Source: Spirogloea muscicola (taxonomy: Eukaryota; Streptophyta; Zygnematophyceae; Spirogloeales; Spirogloeaceae). Taken from it: DNA of 26,317 bases. The notes under the pieces were generated by a model. That model saw only the letters and a list, made by a program, of their open reading frames with translations, made no database searches and was not told where the DNA came from. The translations under genes were made by a program, and so were the position numbers. This document shows, piece by piece, positions 8,767-16,113 of the stretch. The number at the start of each line of letters is the position of its first letter. Positions within the stretch are counted from its first letter, which is position 1. Where the stretch lies: assembly GCA_009602725.1 (NCBI GenBank), contig WELB01000329.1, positions 81,781 to 108,097 on the forward strand, written 5' to 3'.

Positions 8767-8767
8767 C
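8767..8767. other. ambiguous base (N) in the ArfGAP 5' region
   Basis: A single N inside a G-rich run, ~60 bp upstream of the ArfGAP ATG. Unlike the N at 4093, no adapter sequence borders it, so it looks like an unresolved homopolymer. Confidence 0.9.
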
Positions 8768-8921
8768 NGCTGGGGGGCGCGGCGTCAGCGTCCGCAGGCG
8801 GGAGGCGTCAGCGTCATGCGTGGGGTAAAGGAATCTGGCGGCGATGGCACCAGGGCTGCGCGGGCGCCTGAGATAAGAGAATGAGAAAGATGTGAGCTCT
8901 CCTCCTCTCTCCTCCTCTCTG

Positions 8922-9030
8922 GCAGATGTCTTAGTCCTAGTCGTTCGCACTCAAGCTCCCTCAGACCTTGTCCATTCTTTTGGGCTGGCCTTTCCCAGCC
9001 ACCAGTCCATCTGGCCGCGCTTTCTCTCTA
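8922..9030 (+). mobile_element. LINE 3' UTR hairpin copy, plus orientation
   Basis: Read in element sense: AGACCTTGTCCATTCTTTTG, then GGGCTGGCCTTTCCCAGCC, then ACCAGTCCATCTGGCCGCGC. Its reverse complement closely matches 10165-10260 and 25286-25395, including the flank GACTAGGACTAAGACATC shared with the last. These three and the partial copy at ~10017-10090 form one young subgroup. It begins ~215 bp upstream of the ArfGAP ATG. Confidence 0.65.
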
Positions 9031-9065
9031 CTGGAGGAGTAGGTGTAGAACTGGACTGGACTGGA

Positions 9066-9250
9066 AGAAGTGGCACTCCCAATGGGGACAAGGGCTGCGA
9101 AAAGCCAGCCCAAAAAGAATTCACAAAGGTTCAGAGGGGCCTAAGAGCGGTGAGCAGCTACAAAGGGGCCTGAGGATGCAATGGTAAAACAGGGGGAGGA
9201 TGGATCACTCAATAAGTACGAGTGAGGAGCCTCACTGGAAGAGTCTTTCG
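9066..9250 (-). mobile_element. LINE fragment: C-terminal LLTRTY end plus complete hairpin UTR
   Basis: Minus-strand coding end LLTRTY-stop at ~9209-9226, then ~80 nt shared with 1838-1930, then GGGCTG..CAGCCC and the terminal block GAAGTGGCACTCCCAATGGG at 9066-9086. Stop codon, linker, hairpin and terminus are in order and unbroken. This is one of the best examples showing that the hairpin is a LINE 3' UTR. Confidence 0.7.
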
Positions 9251-9670
9251 AAGAAAGTGCTCGCCCATTGAGATCAGGGGCTGGAACAACCAGCCCGAAA
9301 TGGAATGAACAGAGTACGAGAAGGGGGCCAGGGGAAGCGCTAAGAAACAAAAACAAAGCAGCTACGAGACACTCAGTAACCCCTGCTAAGCAGCCGCAGA
9401 TCAGAGATGCTGGGCTCCTGGAAGTGGGTCCCCTGGCCAGAGCCAGAGGCAGCAGCGAGGGCTCTGCCGGCACGAAGGTGCAGCGCCCGGGCCATGGACC
9501 TCTGCAGCGAGACGGCCAGGCGCATTCGATACACTTGCGCCAGCGACCCGGCTGCAGGGAAGTCAACCGGCTCCCCATGGAAGCGCCGGGCGATGGTGTG
9601 GCGGGCGAGCTGGGTGAGCAGCTCGAGCCACCGAGCGCCCAGCGCCCCATGTGTGTCGATGGCCAACGGG
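9250..9670 (-). mobile_element. LINE family C, 3' end with hairpin UTR (copy C2)
   Basis: Minus-strand frame 9666-9373 of about 97 codons: ALGARWLELLTQLARH, VYRMRLAVSLQRSMARALHL, then the GRALAAASG tail and ISDLRLLSRGY-stop. The 3' UTR follows without a break: GCGCTTCCCCTGGCCCCCTT, then the perfect stem at 9278-9296 (GGGCTGG-aacaa-CCAGCCC on the plus strand), ending in CAATGGGCGAGCACTTTCTT. It joins copy C3, in opposite orientation, at ~9670. Confidence 0.8.
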
Positions 9671-9865
9671 AAGAACTCGTATTCCAGGAGCCTAGCGTCT
9701 CTAACCTGAGGCTGCTTACCAGGGGTTACTGAGTCATCCGTAGTTTCTTTGTGTGCTTGTTTTCTTAGCGCTTCCCCTGGCCCCCCTCTCGTCCTTTGTT
9801 TGATACTTTTTTGGGCTGGCTTTTCCAGCCCCTATTCTCAATGGACGAGCACTTTCTTCTTCCAA
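9671..9865 (+). mobile_element. LINE family C, 3' end with hairpin UTR (copy C3)
   Basis: Plus-strand coding end FQEPSVSNLRLLTRGY with the stop at 9730-9732. The UTR contains TTAGCGCTTCCCCTGGCCCC, the perfect stem GGGCTGG-ctttt-CCAGCCC at 9813-9831, and the terminus CTCAATGGACGAGCACTTTC. This is the cleanest plus-strand instance of stop, UTR block, hairpin and end. With C2 it forms a tail-outward inverted pair. Confidence 0.8.
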
Positions 9866-10340
9866 AGAAGTGGCTCTCCCAACAGGCAGGCAGGGGCTGG
9901 GAAAGGCCAGCCCCAAACGAATGGACCAAAGGGGGAGCGAGGGCTGTGAAAGTGGCTCTTTTGTATTGGAGAAACTGCTCCTTCAGATGGAAAGGCAATG
10001 GCTGTGAGAAGAGAGAAAGAGGAAGTACGGCCAGATTGACTGGTGGCTGGGAAAGGCCAGCCCAAAAGAATGGACAAAGTCTGAGAGAAAGGGCTCGCCC
10101 ATTGAGGATAGGGGCTGAGATGGTCAGCCCCAAAAGAATGAAGAGCTCACTTCTTTTCTTCTAAAGAGAGAAGCGCGGCCAGATTGACTGGTGGCTGGGA
10201 AAGGCCAGCCCAAAGGAATGGACAAGTTCTGAAGGAGCCGGAGTGCGAACGACACTCACTTCTTTTCTTCTAAAGGGGACGAGGACTGTGAAAAGCCAGT
10301 CCGAGAAGAATAGACAAGGTCCGAGAAGCAAGGGAATCAT
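9866..10340 (-). repeat. cluster of five LINE 3' UTR hairpin copies
   Basis: Minus-orientation copies at about 9866-9935, 10017-10090, 10091-10142, 10165-10240 and 10272-10335. Two carry compensatory stems: 10111-10131 reads GGGGCTGA-gatgg-TCAGCCCC, and 10283-10302 has GGACTG paired with CAGTCC. Those at 10017 and 10165 share the flank GCGGCCAGATTGACTGGTGG. Essentially no coding sequence remains, so these are extreme 5' truncations or recombination products. Confidence 0.65.
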
Positions 10341-10479
10341 AAGTAAGCAAGTACCATGAAGGAGAACCACTTGGAAATCTCTGCTTAATTCCGCACTGTG
10401 TCCCGCAGGCGGGGCGAGCAGGCCGACTTTAATGCCGCTGGCTCGCTAGCAAAAGTGTTCTGCATGGCGCCTGTCTACA

Positions 10480-10665
10480 TGAAGTATACAGCTCCTTCAC
10501 ATTGACAGCAATGGCCATATCCCTCCAACGTTCCATGGCCCACGCCTTGCATCTGCGTGCTGGCCGTGCTCTCGCTGCAGCCTCTGGCTTTCGTCAATGG
10601 GACTGCTTTCCGGCGACTTGTCTTTCTGACTCGCGGCTGCTTTCTGAGCTTACTTTGTGATACTA
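10480..10665 (+). mobile_element. LINE family C-like 3' coding end (copy C4)
   Basis: Plus-strand frame with AMAISLQRSMAHALHLRAG, then GRALAAASGFRQWD, and a decayed terminus SDSRLLSELTL-stop at 10658-10660. The LQRSMAxALHLRAG core is almost identical to copy C2. The UTR is interrupted within ~20 nt by a minus-orientation D-type end. Confidence 0.65.
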
Positions 10666-10674
10666 GTACCCTAC

Positions 10675-10930
10675 ATGGCACTTGCTTTGAAAAGCCAGCC
10701 CAGAAAGAATGGACACGGTCTGATGGGCAACAAGTCGCCACAAGCTCACAGCTGTGCAAGAGACTACAGCGAATGGGAGCTTAGTAATGCCGGGTCAGCA
10801 GCCGCAAGTCCGAGTGACTTGAAGCTGGTAAAGAGGCACCCCGACGAGACCCAGAAGTAGCATCTAAACCACGGCCTGCCCGCAAGTGCACTGCGTGAGC
10901 CTGGGAACAGTGGAAGTAGGTGAAGGCGAT
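10675..10930 (-). mobile_element. LINE family D, 3' end with hairpin UTR (copy D2)
   Basis: Minus-strand coding SQAHAVHLRAGRGLDATSGS, then SHSDLRLLTRHY-stop at 10781-10783. Below the stop are ~60 nt of linker, then GTGTCC and GGGCTGGCTTTTC at ~10722-10684, where the stem is cut by the junction with C4. It shares its coding tail with D1. Confidence 0.7.
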
Positions 10931-10984
10931 GTAGAGGGCAATGGCTGTTATCGGCCAGCCCATGCAAAGAGTGGGGCACATAAA

Positions 10985-11380
10985 ATGGATACGAAGTACG
11001 CTCTTCCGAGGGGCGAAGGCTGGGTAAAGCCAGCCAGAAAGACTGGACAAGGAGGCGAGCGGTGCGCATGAGATGAGAGAGGGGCCAGAGCGAGCCAGTG
11101 CTAGTCTCAGGCGAAAGCTAGTGGACTGCTTCTCTTCTCTTCTCTTCTCCCTCTCTATCTAAGAGAAAGGGGCCCTCCAAGAGGGGGCGAGGGCTGTGAA
11201 CAGCCAGCCCAGGAATAATGGACAAGGTTCAAGGCAAGAGCTCGCCCATAGAGAAGACGGGCTGGTTGGGCAAAGCCACCCCAAGAAGAATGGACAATGT
11301 CCAAAGCCAAAGATAAAAGGACTACACTACAATGGGCCGAAAGGCGCCAAATGCACTTTGCCATGCATGCAAGACACTAC
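10985..11380 (-). repeat. three LINE 3' UTR hairpin copies
   Basis: Copies at about 10998-11060 (GGCTGG-gtaaag-CCAGCC), 11178-11230 (GGGCTG..CAGCCC then GGAC-AAG-GTTC) and 11240-11380 (a decayed first stem but a perfect second hairpin GGAC-AAT-GTCC at 11292-11302). The third runs into a minus-strand C-terminal remnant reading SDLRLLPQGY, whose stop codon has mutated, so stop-linker-hairpin order is again visible. Confidence 0.6.
11128..11165 (+). repeat. pyrimidine microsatellite (TCTTC-rich)
   Basis: A run of CTTCT/TCTTC units followed by CCCTCTCTATCT between two LINE 3' UTR copies. It is a simple repeat with no further feature. Confidence 0.6.
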
Positions 11381-11389
11381 ACGGCGTAC

Positions 11390-11515
11390 GGGAGCTTCGT
11401 AACCCTGGGGCAGCAGCCGCAAGTCGGAGTAACTTGCAGCTGAATCACTGCGAGGTGACCAGCTGGCAAGTTACTCCGACTTGCGACTGCTGACTCGGGC
11501 TCACTAAGCTCGCAT
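11390..11515. repeat. inverted repeat made by two LINE C-terminal ends
   Basis: A perfect 20-bp arm (CGCAAGTCGGAGTAACTTGC from 11419) recurs inverted (GCAAGTTACTCCGACTTGCG, ending ~11485), with a spacer of ~27 nt and weaker homology extending each arm to ~50 bp. Both arms encode the LINE tail ASYSDLRLL, one on each strand, so two 3' coding ends face outward from a shared centre. Confidence 0.75.
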
Positions 11516-11615
11516 TCTGTACAGTCTCTGGCATGCCTGTGTGGACGTCGTTCACCAGTCGTGGGCTGGCGTTTCACAGGCCCCCGCCCCCATCGCGAGG
11601 GCCACTTGGTCTTCC
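11465..11615 (+). mobile_element. LINE family D-like 3' end with hairpin UTR (copy D3)
   Basis: Plus-strand LASYSDLRLLTRAH-stop ending near 11506, then ~50 nt of linker and the hairpin region GGGCTGG-cgttt-CACAGGCCCC, with the terminus CCCCATCGCGAGGGCCACTT near 11612. The main stem is weakened. This is a second plus-strand example of hairpin following a LINE stop. Confidence 0.65.
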
Positions 11616-11712
11616 ACAGCCCCCGGCCCCTTATGGAAAGAGAGAGCTCATACCCCCTGGCCATGGACATCCATGGATGTTACGGGGGTTGGTGGTCCTC
11701 GTTATATTCGCT

Positions 11713-12085
11713 GCTGGCCTCTCAAGCTGACCAGCGGCGCCGGGAACAGGGTGCAGCCCTTCGGCTGCACCCTGTCGGCGAGCACTTTCTTCTTTCCCGG
11801 TGGCTCGGTGCCTGTGGGTCTTGTGTCCTGCTACCGAATGCGCCTGTCCATGTGCCTACAGCGGTCCCAGGCGATTGCTTTGCATCACCGGGCTGGTCGC
11901 GCCCTTGCAGCAGCCTCTGGTCTGCGCAGCGGGGTTGTTCTTCCTCCCCTCAGCTCATCTGACTTGCTACTGCTGACACGGGGGTATTGAGGGCGCCCAG
12001 TCTGTTTGGCTCCGTCGTGAACACCTGTATGCATCTGGCTGGCAGTTGACAGCCGATTCCTTGAAATCAGCAGCCGCTCTCTTCA
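11713..12085 (+). mobile_element. LINE family B, 3' end with a 34-bp insertion (copy B2)
   Basis: About 90% identical to copy B1: GGCCTCTCAAGCTGACCAGC, the tail CLQRSQAIALHHRAGRALAA, LLLLTRGY-stop at 11988-11990 and the same UTR. Relative to B1 it carries 34 extra bases near 11764-11798. These begin with an inverted copy of the adjacent CAGGGTGCAGCC and continue with GCGAGCACTTTCTTCTT, the family C UTR terminus. The insertion shifts the frame. Confidence 0.8.
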
Positions 12086-12089
12086 TCTC

Positions 12090-15000
12090 CTGGCCCGCCC
12101 CCCGCCGCCGTCCGCGGCCGCCGCCGCCGCCGCCGCCGTCCGCTGCCCGCTGACTCGCGTGCGCCAGCGCCCCCGCCGGCCCCGACGCCATGCTGGGGGC
12201 TGCTAAGAGCCGAGGCGGCTCGCGCAGCTCTTCGCTTCGGCGCGCCGCTCGCTCTTACGGCACCCGCAGCACGACTGCTGCGTCGAGGGCCGCCACTGCG
12301 TCAGGGGCCACCCTGCCCATCCTCCCAGCGGCCCCTCCAGCTCCTCTCCCTCCCCCTGCTCCAGCGGGTGCGGAGGCCGCCGCGAGCGAGGGTCGCAGCC
12401 CTCAGATTGTGCGCACGCCTGTGGCGACCACGACATCAACGTCGACACCGGAGCCCGAGTTCCTTGGCGTCGGAGTGTCTGCGCCTGTCGAGCAAGCCCA
12501 GCTGCTTGCACATCCAAGCTCGGCCACCTCGGATGCAGACTCCGAAACTCCGAACATGGACCCGCGAGTTGGCATTGTCGTCAGCCCACCACGATCAAGT
12601 GATTCCCCCACCTGGCGGCCTTTGAGTTTGTTGGCTCTGCTCCGTCCCTCTCCCCCCCCAGCTCCACCCTTGCACTCTCCAGTTCATCCCCCAGTGCCCG
12701 CTCCGGAGCCGCCACCGTTGCTCCCTCTACCTCCTCTGTTACCTCTACCTCCGCCGCCGCCTGCGCGGGTTGTGGAAAGCTGTCATCAAGCCGGAAGCCG
12801 CCCTGGACCCGGTCGCCGTCGGCAGGGCCGCTCTTCTCAACAGCGCCCAGCCCGCACTGGCCTCGGAGAAGCCCCAGCCACGCGGGTCCCCTGTCCGGGC
12901 TGCCAGCGCCGTTACCGCCCAAGAGGATTGCCAGTCCATGCTCGATCATGCCAGAACCAACGAAACCGCGAAGAGCAGGCAGCAACGTCGCACCTGCCGG
13001 GCTCAGCCCGTCCTCCACCACCTCCCTCTCCCGAGAGCTGGCACTGGGCAGCAACAGTGGACCTCCTTCCCCTCCTCGTCCCCGACGGGCTCCACAACCT
13101 CCGCCACATTCCCAAGTGGGCACGACGTGGGTGCTGCAAGGTGCTGACGCCCATCCTCTCACGCGTGGAAGCTGACCCTCTGGACGAGGCGGCCTGGGCG
13201 CTGTACCTGCTCTTCCCCAAGCTCGTGCTTGGCCCTCTTCCCTCCTTTGGCGTTGGTGGCCGCAAATGCCTTCAGGACAGATTGGCTCGCTTCGCCAGCG
13301 GCAAGTGGGAGGAGCTGGCTCAGCAGCGTGCAGCAGCCGCTCGGGTCGCGCTCTCAGAACGACGTGCACGTGGAGGCACCCGCAACCAGCCCTCTCAACA
13401 GTCCATGATTGGCAACCTAGCGCGTGCAAGACGCTTTGGCAGAGCAGGAGAGCTCTCTCGAGCCGCTCAGGCCCTCTGCCCCGACCCCTTGGCAGCAAAC
13501 AATGAGGCCACTGAAGCCACCTTGCGCCAGCTGCATCCTCCTCCTCAGCACCCTCTTGAGCCCTGGGTTGGCGAGCTCCCCACTCCTCTTGAACTTTCAG
13601 CAGATGCGCTCCGCACGGCCCTCACCAAAGCCCCCCGAATGGTGTCTGGAGGCCCTTCTGGATGGCTCTTCGAGCACCTACGGGACATCTTCCAAAATGG
13701 AGACGAAAGAAGCTTCTCTCTGCTCCTCTCCACCTGCCGGCACATCACCAGAGCCACCATCCCCCCCCGCATCGCCGACGCTCTCAACTCCAGCCACCTG
13801 CTGGCCCTGGCCAAGCCGTCAGGTGGTGTCAGGCCCATCGCCATGACAGAAGTAATAATGCGGCTGGTGACCAAGGCTTTGTGCGGCGAGCTAAAGTCCC
13901 AGCTGTCCACCCATTTTGCACCCCACCAATTTGGTGCTGGCATGTCCTGCGGGGCAGAGGCCCTCGTCCACGGGATCCGCGCAGCGCTGGATGTCAACCC
14001 ATCACACATGGTCCTTGGATTGGACATAGCCAATGCATTCAACACTGTGGAGCGCAACGCCATCATGGAGGAGCTGCGTGATCACTTCCCCTCCTTAATC
14101 CCCTATTTCCTCATGGCCTATGGCCGGCCAGGGCGGCTGCTGTGGCGTTCGGAGGAGTCTTGGACGACCTTATGGTCCACAACTGGCACACGCCAGGGAG
14201 ATCCCCTCAGCCCCATACTTTTCGCCTTGGCACATTCCCGAGCACTACGGCGCACCCAAAGCCTGCACCCGAACCTCCTCTTCCCCTCCTATGCAGACGA
14301 CACACATATCGTCGGCCCACCGTCAGAAGTCATGGCGGCTTATCCCTTGCTCGTACACGAACTGAGCACAATGGGCCTGCGGGTCTGCCCCACCAAGAAC
14401 GTGGCATGGTCACCACGCCCCCTCCCCACCAACCTCCAGCTCCCACCAGGCTGCCAGACCCCTGCCAATGGGCTGGCTGTTCTCAAAGTTCCCCTTGGCA
14501 CACCATCCCACATTGCGGAGGACTTGCGTGAACGCCTGCAGCAACACCTTGCCCCCCTTCCCTCCCTTCCCCTCCTCGGAGATCCGCAGCTGGCGCTGGC
14601 CATCCTTACTCGCTGCATCGGTCAACGAGCTGGCTACCTGCAGCGGACAGTCGCCCCAACGGACATGGTGGGCGAGCTGTACAAGGAGTTCGACACCTCC
14701 CTCCGGCAAACCCTGGCTTCCCTGATTCAACACCCATCCTTCCCCTCACCTTCATCCTCCCTGCAGGCATCCCTTCCCACACGAATGGGCGGCCTGGGCT
14801 GCCGGTCACTTGAACAGACGGCGCAGGCAGCCTTTCTCGGTTGCTGGCACCAGGTTGCCTCCCTTCTTCCCTTGCGCTTCCCTTGCCTGGCCGGCCCTGC
14901 AGCCGAGGTGGAGGAAGGCTCCTTGGCATTCCAAGTACAACTGAGGAGCATCCGGGAGTCAGCACTCGGCTCCTTCCCGTCCCTACAACCCCTCCTCACC

Positions 15001-16065
15001 CCCTTCTCAGCGCTTGCTCAAGCACCAGACAAAGCGGCACAGGCCAGACTCGTTGCGGCAGTTGAGGACGAGCGTCGCAAGGCGTTGAGGACGATGCCGG
15101 ATATCAAGACCAATCCAAGGAGTCTGGCACGTCTCACATCGCTCGCAACGCCTGGGGCAACGGATTGGCTCACCACACACGCAATCCACAACGCTTTCAA
15201 AATCAGCCCTGAAGCATTCCGGACGCTTCTCCAGCTGTTCCTGGGCCTGCCCCCGACCTGCCTGATTGGAGTAACTCAGTGTGAGTGTGGCTTCCGTACG
15301 GAGGGCGGAGACCTAGCCACCCACATGCTGCGGTGTCCCACAGGCCCTGAGGTGGTGGGCGTCCACAATCTCCTACGGGACGCCCTGGCGGGCTTGATGC
15401 GCGACGCCGGCTACCGCGCCATCGTTGAAGTGAGCAATGTAATGCCCATCACCACGGATTCCCAGGGAGGCCATCACCGTCGCACCCTGGACATTGTGGG
15501 TGTACAACCTGGCGGAGGCCCACGAGCTTTGGTTGATGTGGTGGTGACTGAGGCATACAAGAGTTCCGCTTCCACACACATTGCTGGCCACGCAGTGGGA
15601 GGTGCTGAGCAGAAAAAGCTCCGACACTACTCAGACTACCCCCGCAGTGACCACCTCCTCCCGGCCGCAATCGACACTTTCGGCTGCTTGGGTCCTCGCT
15701 TCCATACCCTACTCGAGAACATAGCGAGTCTGGGATATGCACGACGCGAGGATATGCTCCCAGCCCAGATGGGTATGCCGGCAGCCTATCTGTCATTTCT
15801 GCGACGTCGAGTGTCAACCTGTCTGCAACGAGCTCAGGCGTATGCTCTGCATCAGAAAGCTGGTCGAGCCTTAGCTGCTGGCACAAGAGCTAGTCAATTG
15901 CCGTCCGGTATTCGAGCGTCAGCTAGCGAGCTCTATGTGCTGACTCGTGGTTACTGAGCGGGTCAGCTTAGCAGCAGGTGACGTACATTTGTCCAATGTG
16001 CTTGCCTTTGTACTTGGCCACACATGGCCTCCCCATCTCTTAATATACACGCATTTTCTTGCCCG
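12090..16065 (+). mobile_element. near-complete family A RLE-LINE element
   Basis: The ORF is preceded by at most ~100 bp of GC-rich leader with a CCG run (12105-12165) that begins where copy B2 ends, so the 5' boundary is uncertain. The 3' UTR (15958-~16065) keeps the family A block ATGTGCTTGCCTTTGTACTT, the hairpin GGCCA-caca-TGGCC and a terminus near ACACGCATTTTCTT, without a poly(A) tail. I could not define a target-site duplication. The element ends ~50 bp before the ATG of the next gene, in the same orientation. Confidence 0.8.
12190..15957 (+). CDS. intact RLE-type non-LTR retrotransposon polyprotein, 1255 aa (family A)
   Basis: Single uninterrupted ORF. Residues 1-230 are low-complexity Ser/Ala/Pro. 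A CCHC zinc finger follows (C235, C238, H250, C254), then a linker and the reverse transcriptase: KPSGGVRPIAM (~543), GLDIANAFNTV with D612, TGTRQGDPLSPILF (~666-678) and SYADDTHIVG with catalytic D703/D704. After the thumb region comes a second zinc motif (C1031, C1033, H1045, C1049) and a restriction-like endonuclease (D1101 in TLDIVG, D1116 in ALVDVVVTEAY, then EQKKLRHYSDY). It ends in the shared tail and LTRGY. This order, with the endonuclease C-terminal to RT and no APE domain, is that of the R2/NeSL-like group, which copies its RNA at a nicked target by target-primed reverse transcription. All catalytic residues seem intact, so it may be active. The clade needs a phylogeny. Confidence 0.93.
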   Translation: MLGAAKSRGGSRSSSLRRAARSYGTRSTTAASRAATASGATLPILPAAPPAPLPPPAPAGAEAAASEGRSPQIVRTPVATTTSTSTPEPEFLGVGVSAPVEQAQLLAHPSSATSDADSETPNMDPRVGIVVSPPRSSDSPTWRPLSLLALLRPSPPPAPPLHSPVHPPVPAPEPPPLLPLPPLLPLPPPPPARVVESCHQAGSRPGPGRRRQGRSSQQRPARTGLGEAPATRVPCPGCQRRYRPRGLPVHARSCQNQRNREEQAATSHLPGSARPPPPPSPESWHWAATVDLLPLLVPDGLHNLRHIPKWARRGCCKVLTPILSRVEADPLDEAAWALYLLFPKLVLGPLPSFGVGGRKCLQDRLARFASGKWEELAQQRAAAARVALSERRARGGTRNQPSQQSMIGNLARARRFGRAGELSRAAQALCPDPLAANNEATEATLRQLHPPPQHPLEPWVGELPTPLELSADALRTALTKAPRMVSGGPSGWLFEHLRDIFQNGDERSFSLLLSTCRHITRATIPPRIADALNSSHLLALAKPSGGVRPIAMTEVIMRLVTKALCGELKSQLSTHFAPHQFGAGMSCGAEALVHGIRAALDVNPSHMVLGLDIANAFNTVERNAIMEELRDHFPSLIPYFLMAYGRPGRLLWRSEESWTTLWSTTGTRQGDPLSPILFALAHSRALRRTQSLHPNLLFPSYADDTHIVGPPSEVMAAYPLLVHELSTMGLRVCPTKNVAWSPRPLPTNLQLPPGCQTPANGLAVLKVPLGTPSHIAEDLRERLQQHLAPLPSLPLLGDPQLALAILTRCIGQRAGYLQRTVAPTDMVGELYKEFDTSLRQTLASLIQHPSFPSPSSSLQASLPTRMGGLGCRSLEQTAQAAFLGCWHQVASLLPLRFPCLAGPAAEVEEGSLAFQVQLRSIRESALGSFPSLQPLLTPFSALAQAPDKAAQARLVAAVEDERRKALRTMPDIKTNPRSLARLTSLATPGATDWLTTHAIHNAFKISPEAFRTLLQLFLGLPPTCLIGVTQCECGFRTEGGDLATHMLRCPTGPEVVGVHNLLRDALAGLMRDAGYRAIVEVSNVMPITTDSQGGHHRRTLDIVGVQPGGGPRALVDVVVTEAYKSSASTHIAGHAVGGAEQKKLRHYSDYPRSDHLLPAAIDTFGCLGPRFHTLLENIASLGYARREDMLPAQMGMPAAYLSFLRRRVSTCLQRAQAYALHQKAGRALAAGTRASQLPSGIRASASELYVLTRGY

Positions 16066-16113
16066 GGCCCGGCCCGTTGCCCCGCCGTTCAAACTCCGCC
16101 CCGCGCCGCCGCC

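Noticed and set aside
9066-9250. Hairpin repeat considered as a tRNA-derived SINE
   Set aside because: A GGTTC-like string occurs in some copies, but no consistent A and B box pair is seen, and the unit is continuous with a LINE stop codon.
134-11615. Hairpin repeats considered as a CRISPR array
   Set aside because: Spacing is irregular, copies occur in both orientations and are divergent, and the genome is eukaryotic.
12581-13498. 305-codon minus-strand ORF inside the LINE
   Set aside because: Antisense to the low-complexity and zinc-finger part of the LINE ORF; no motif of its own.
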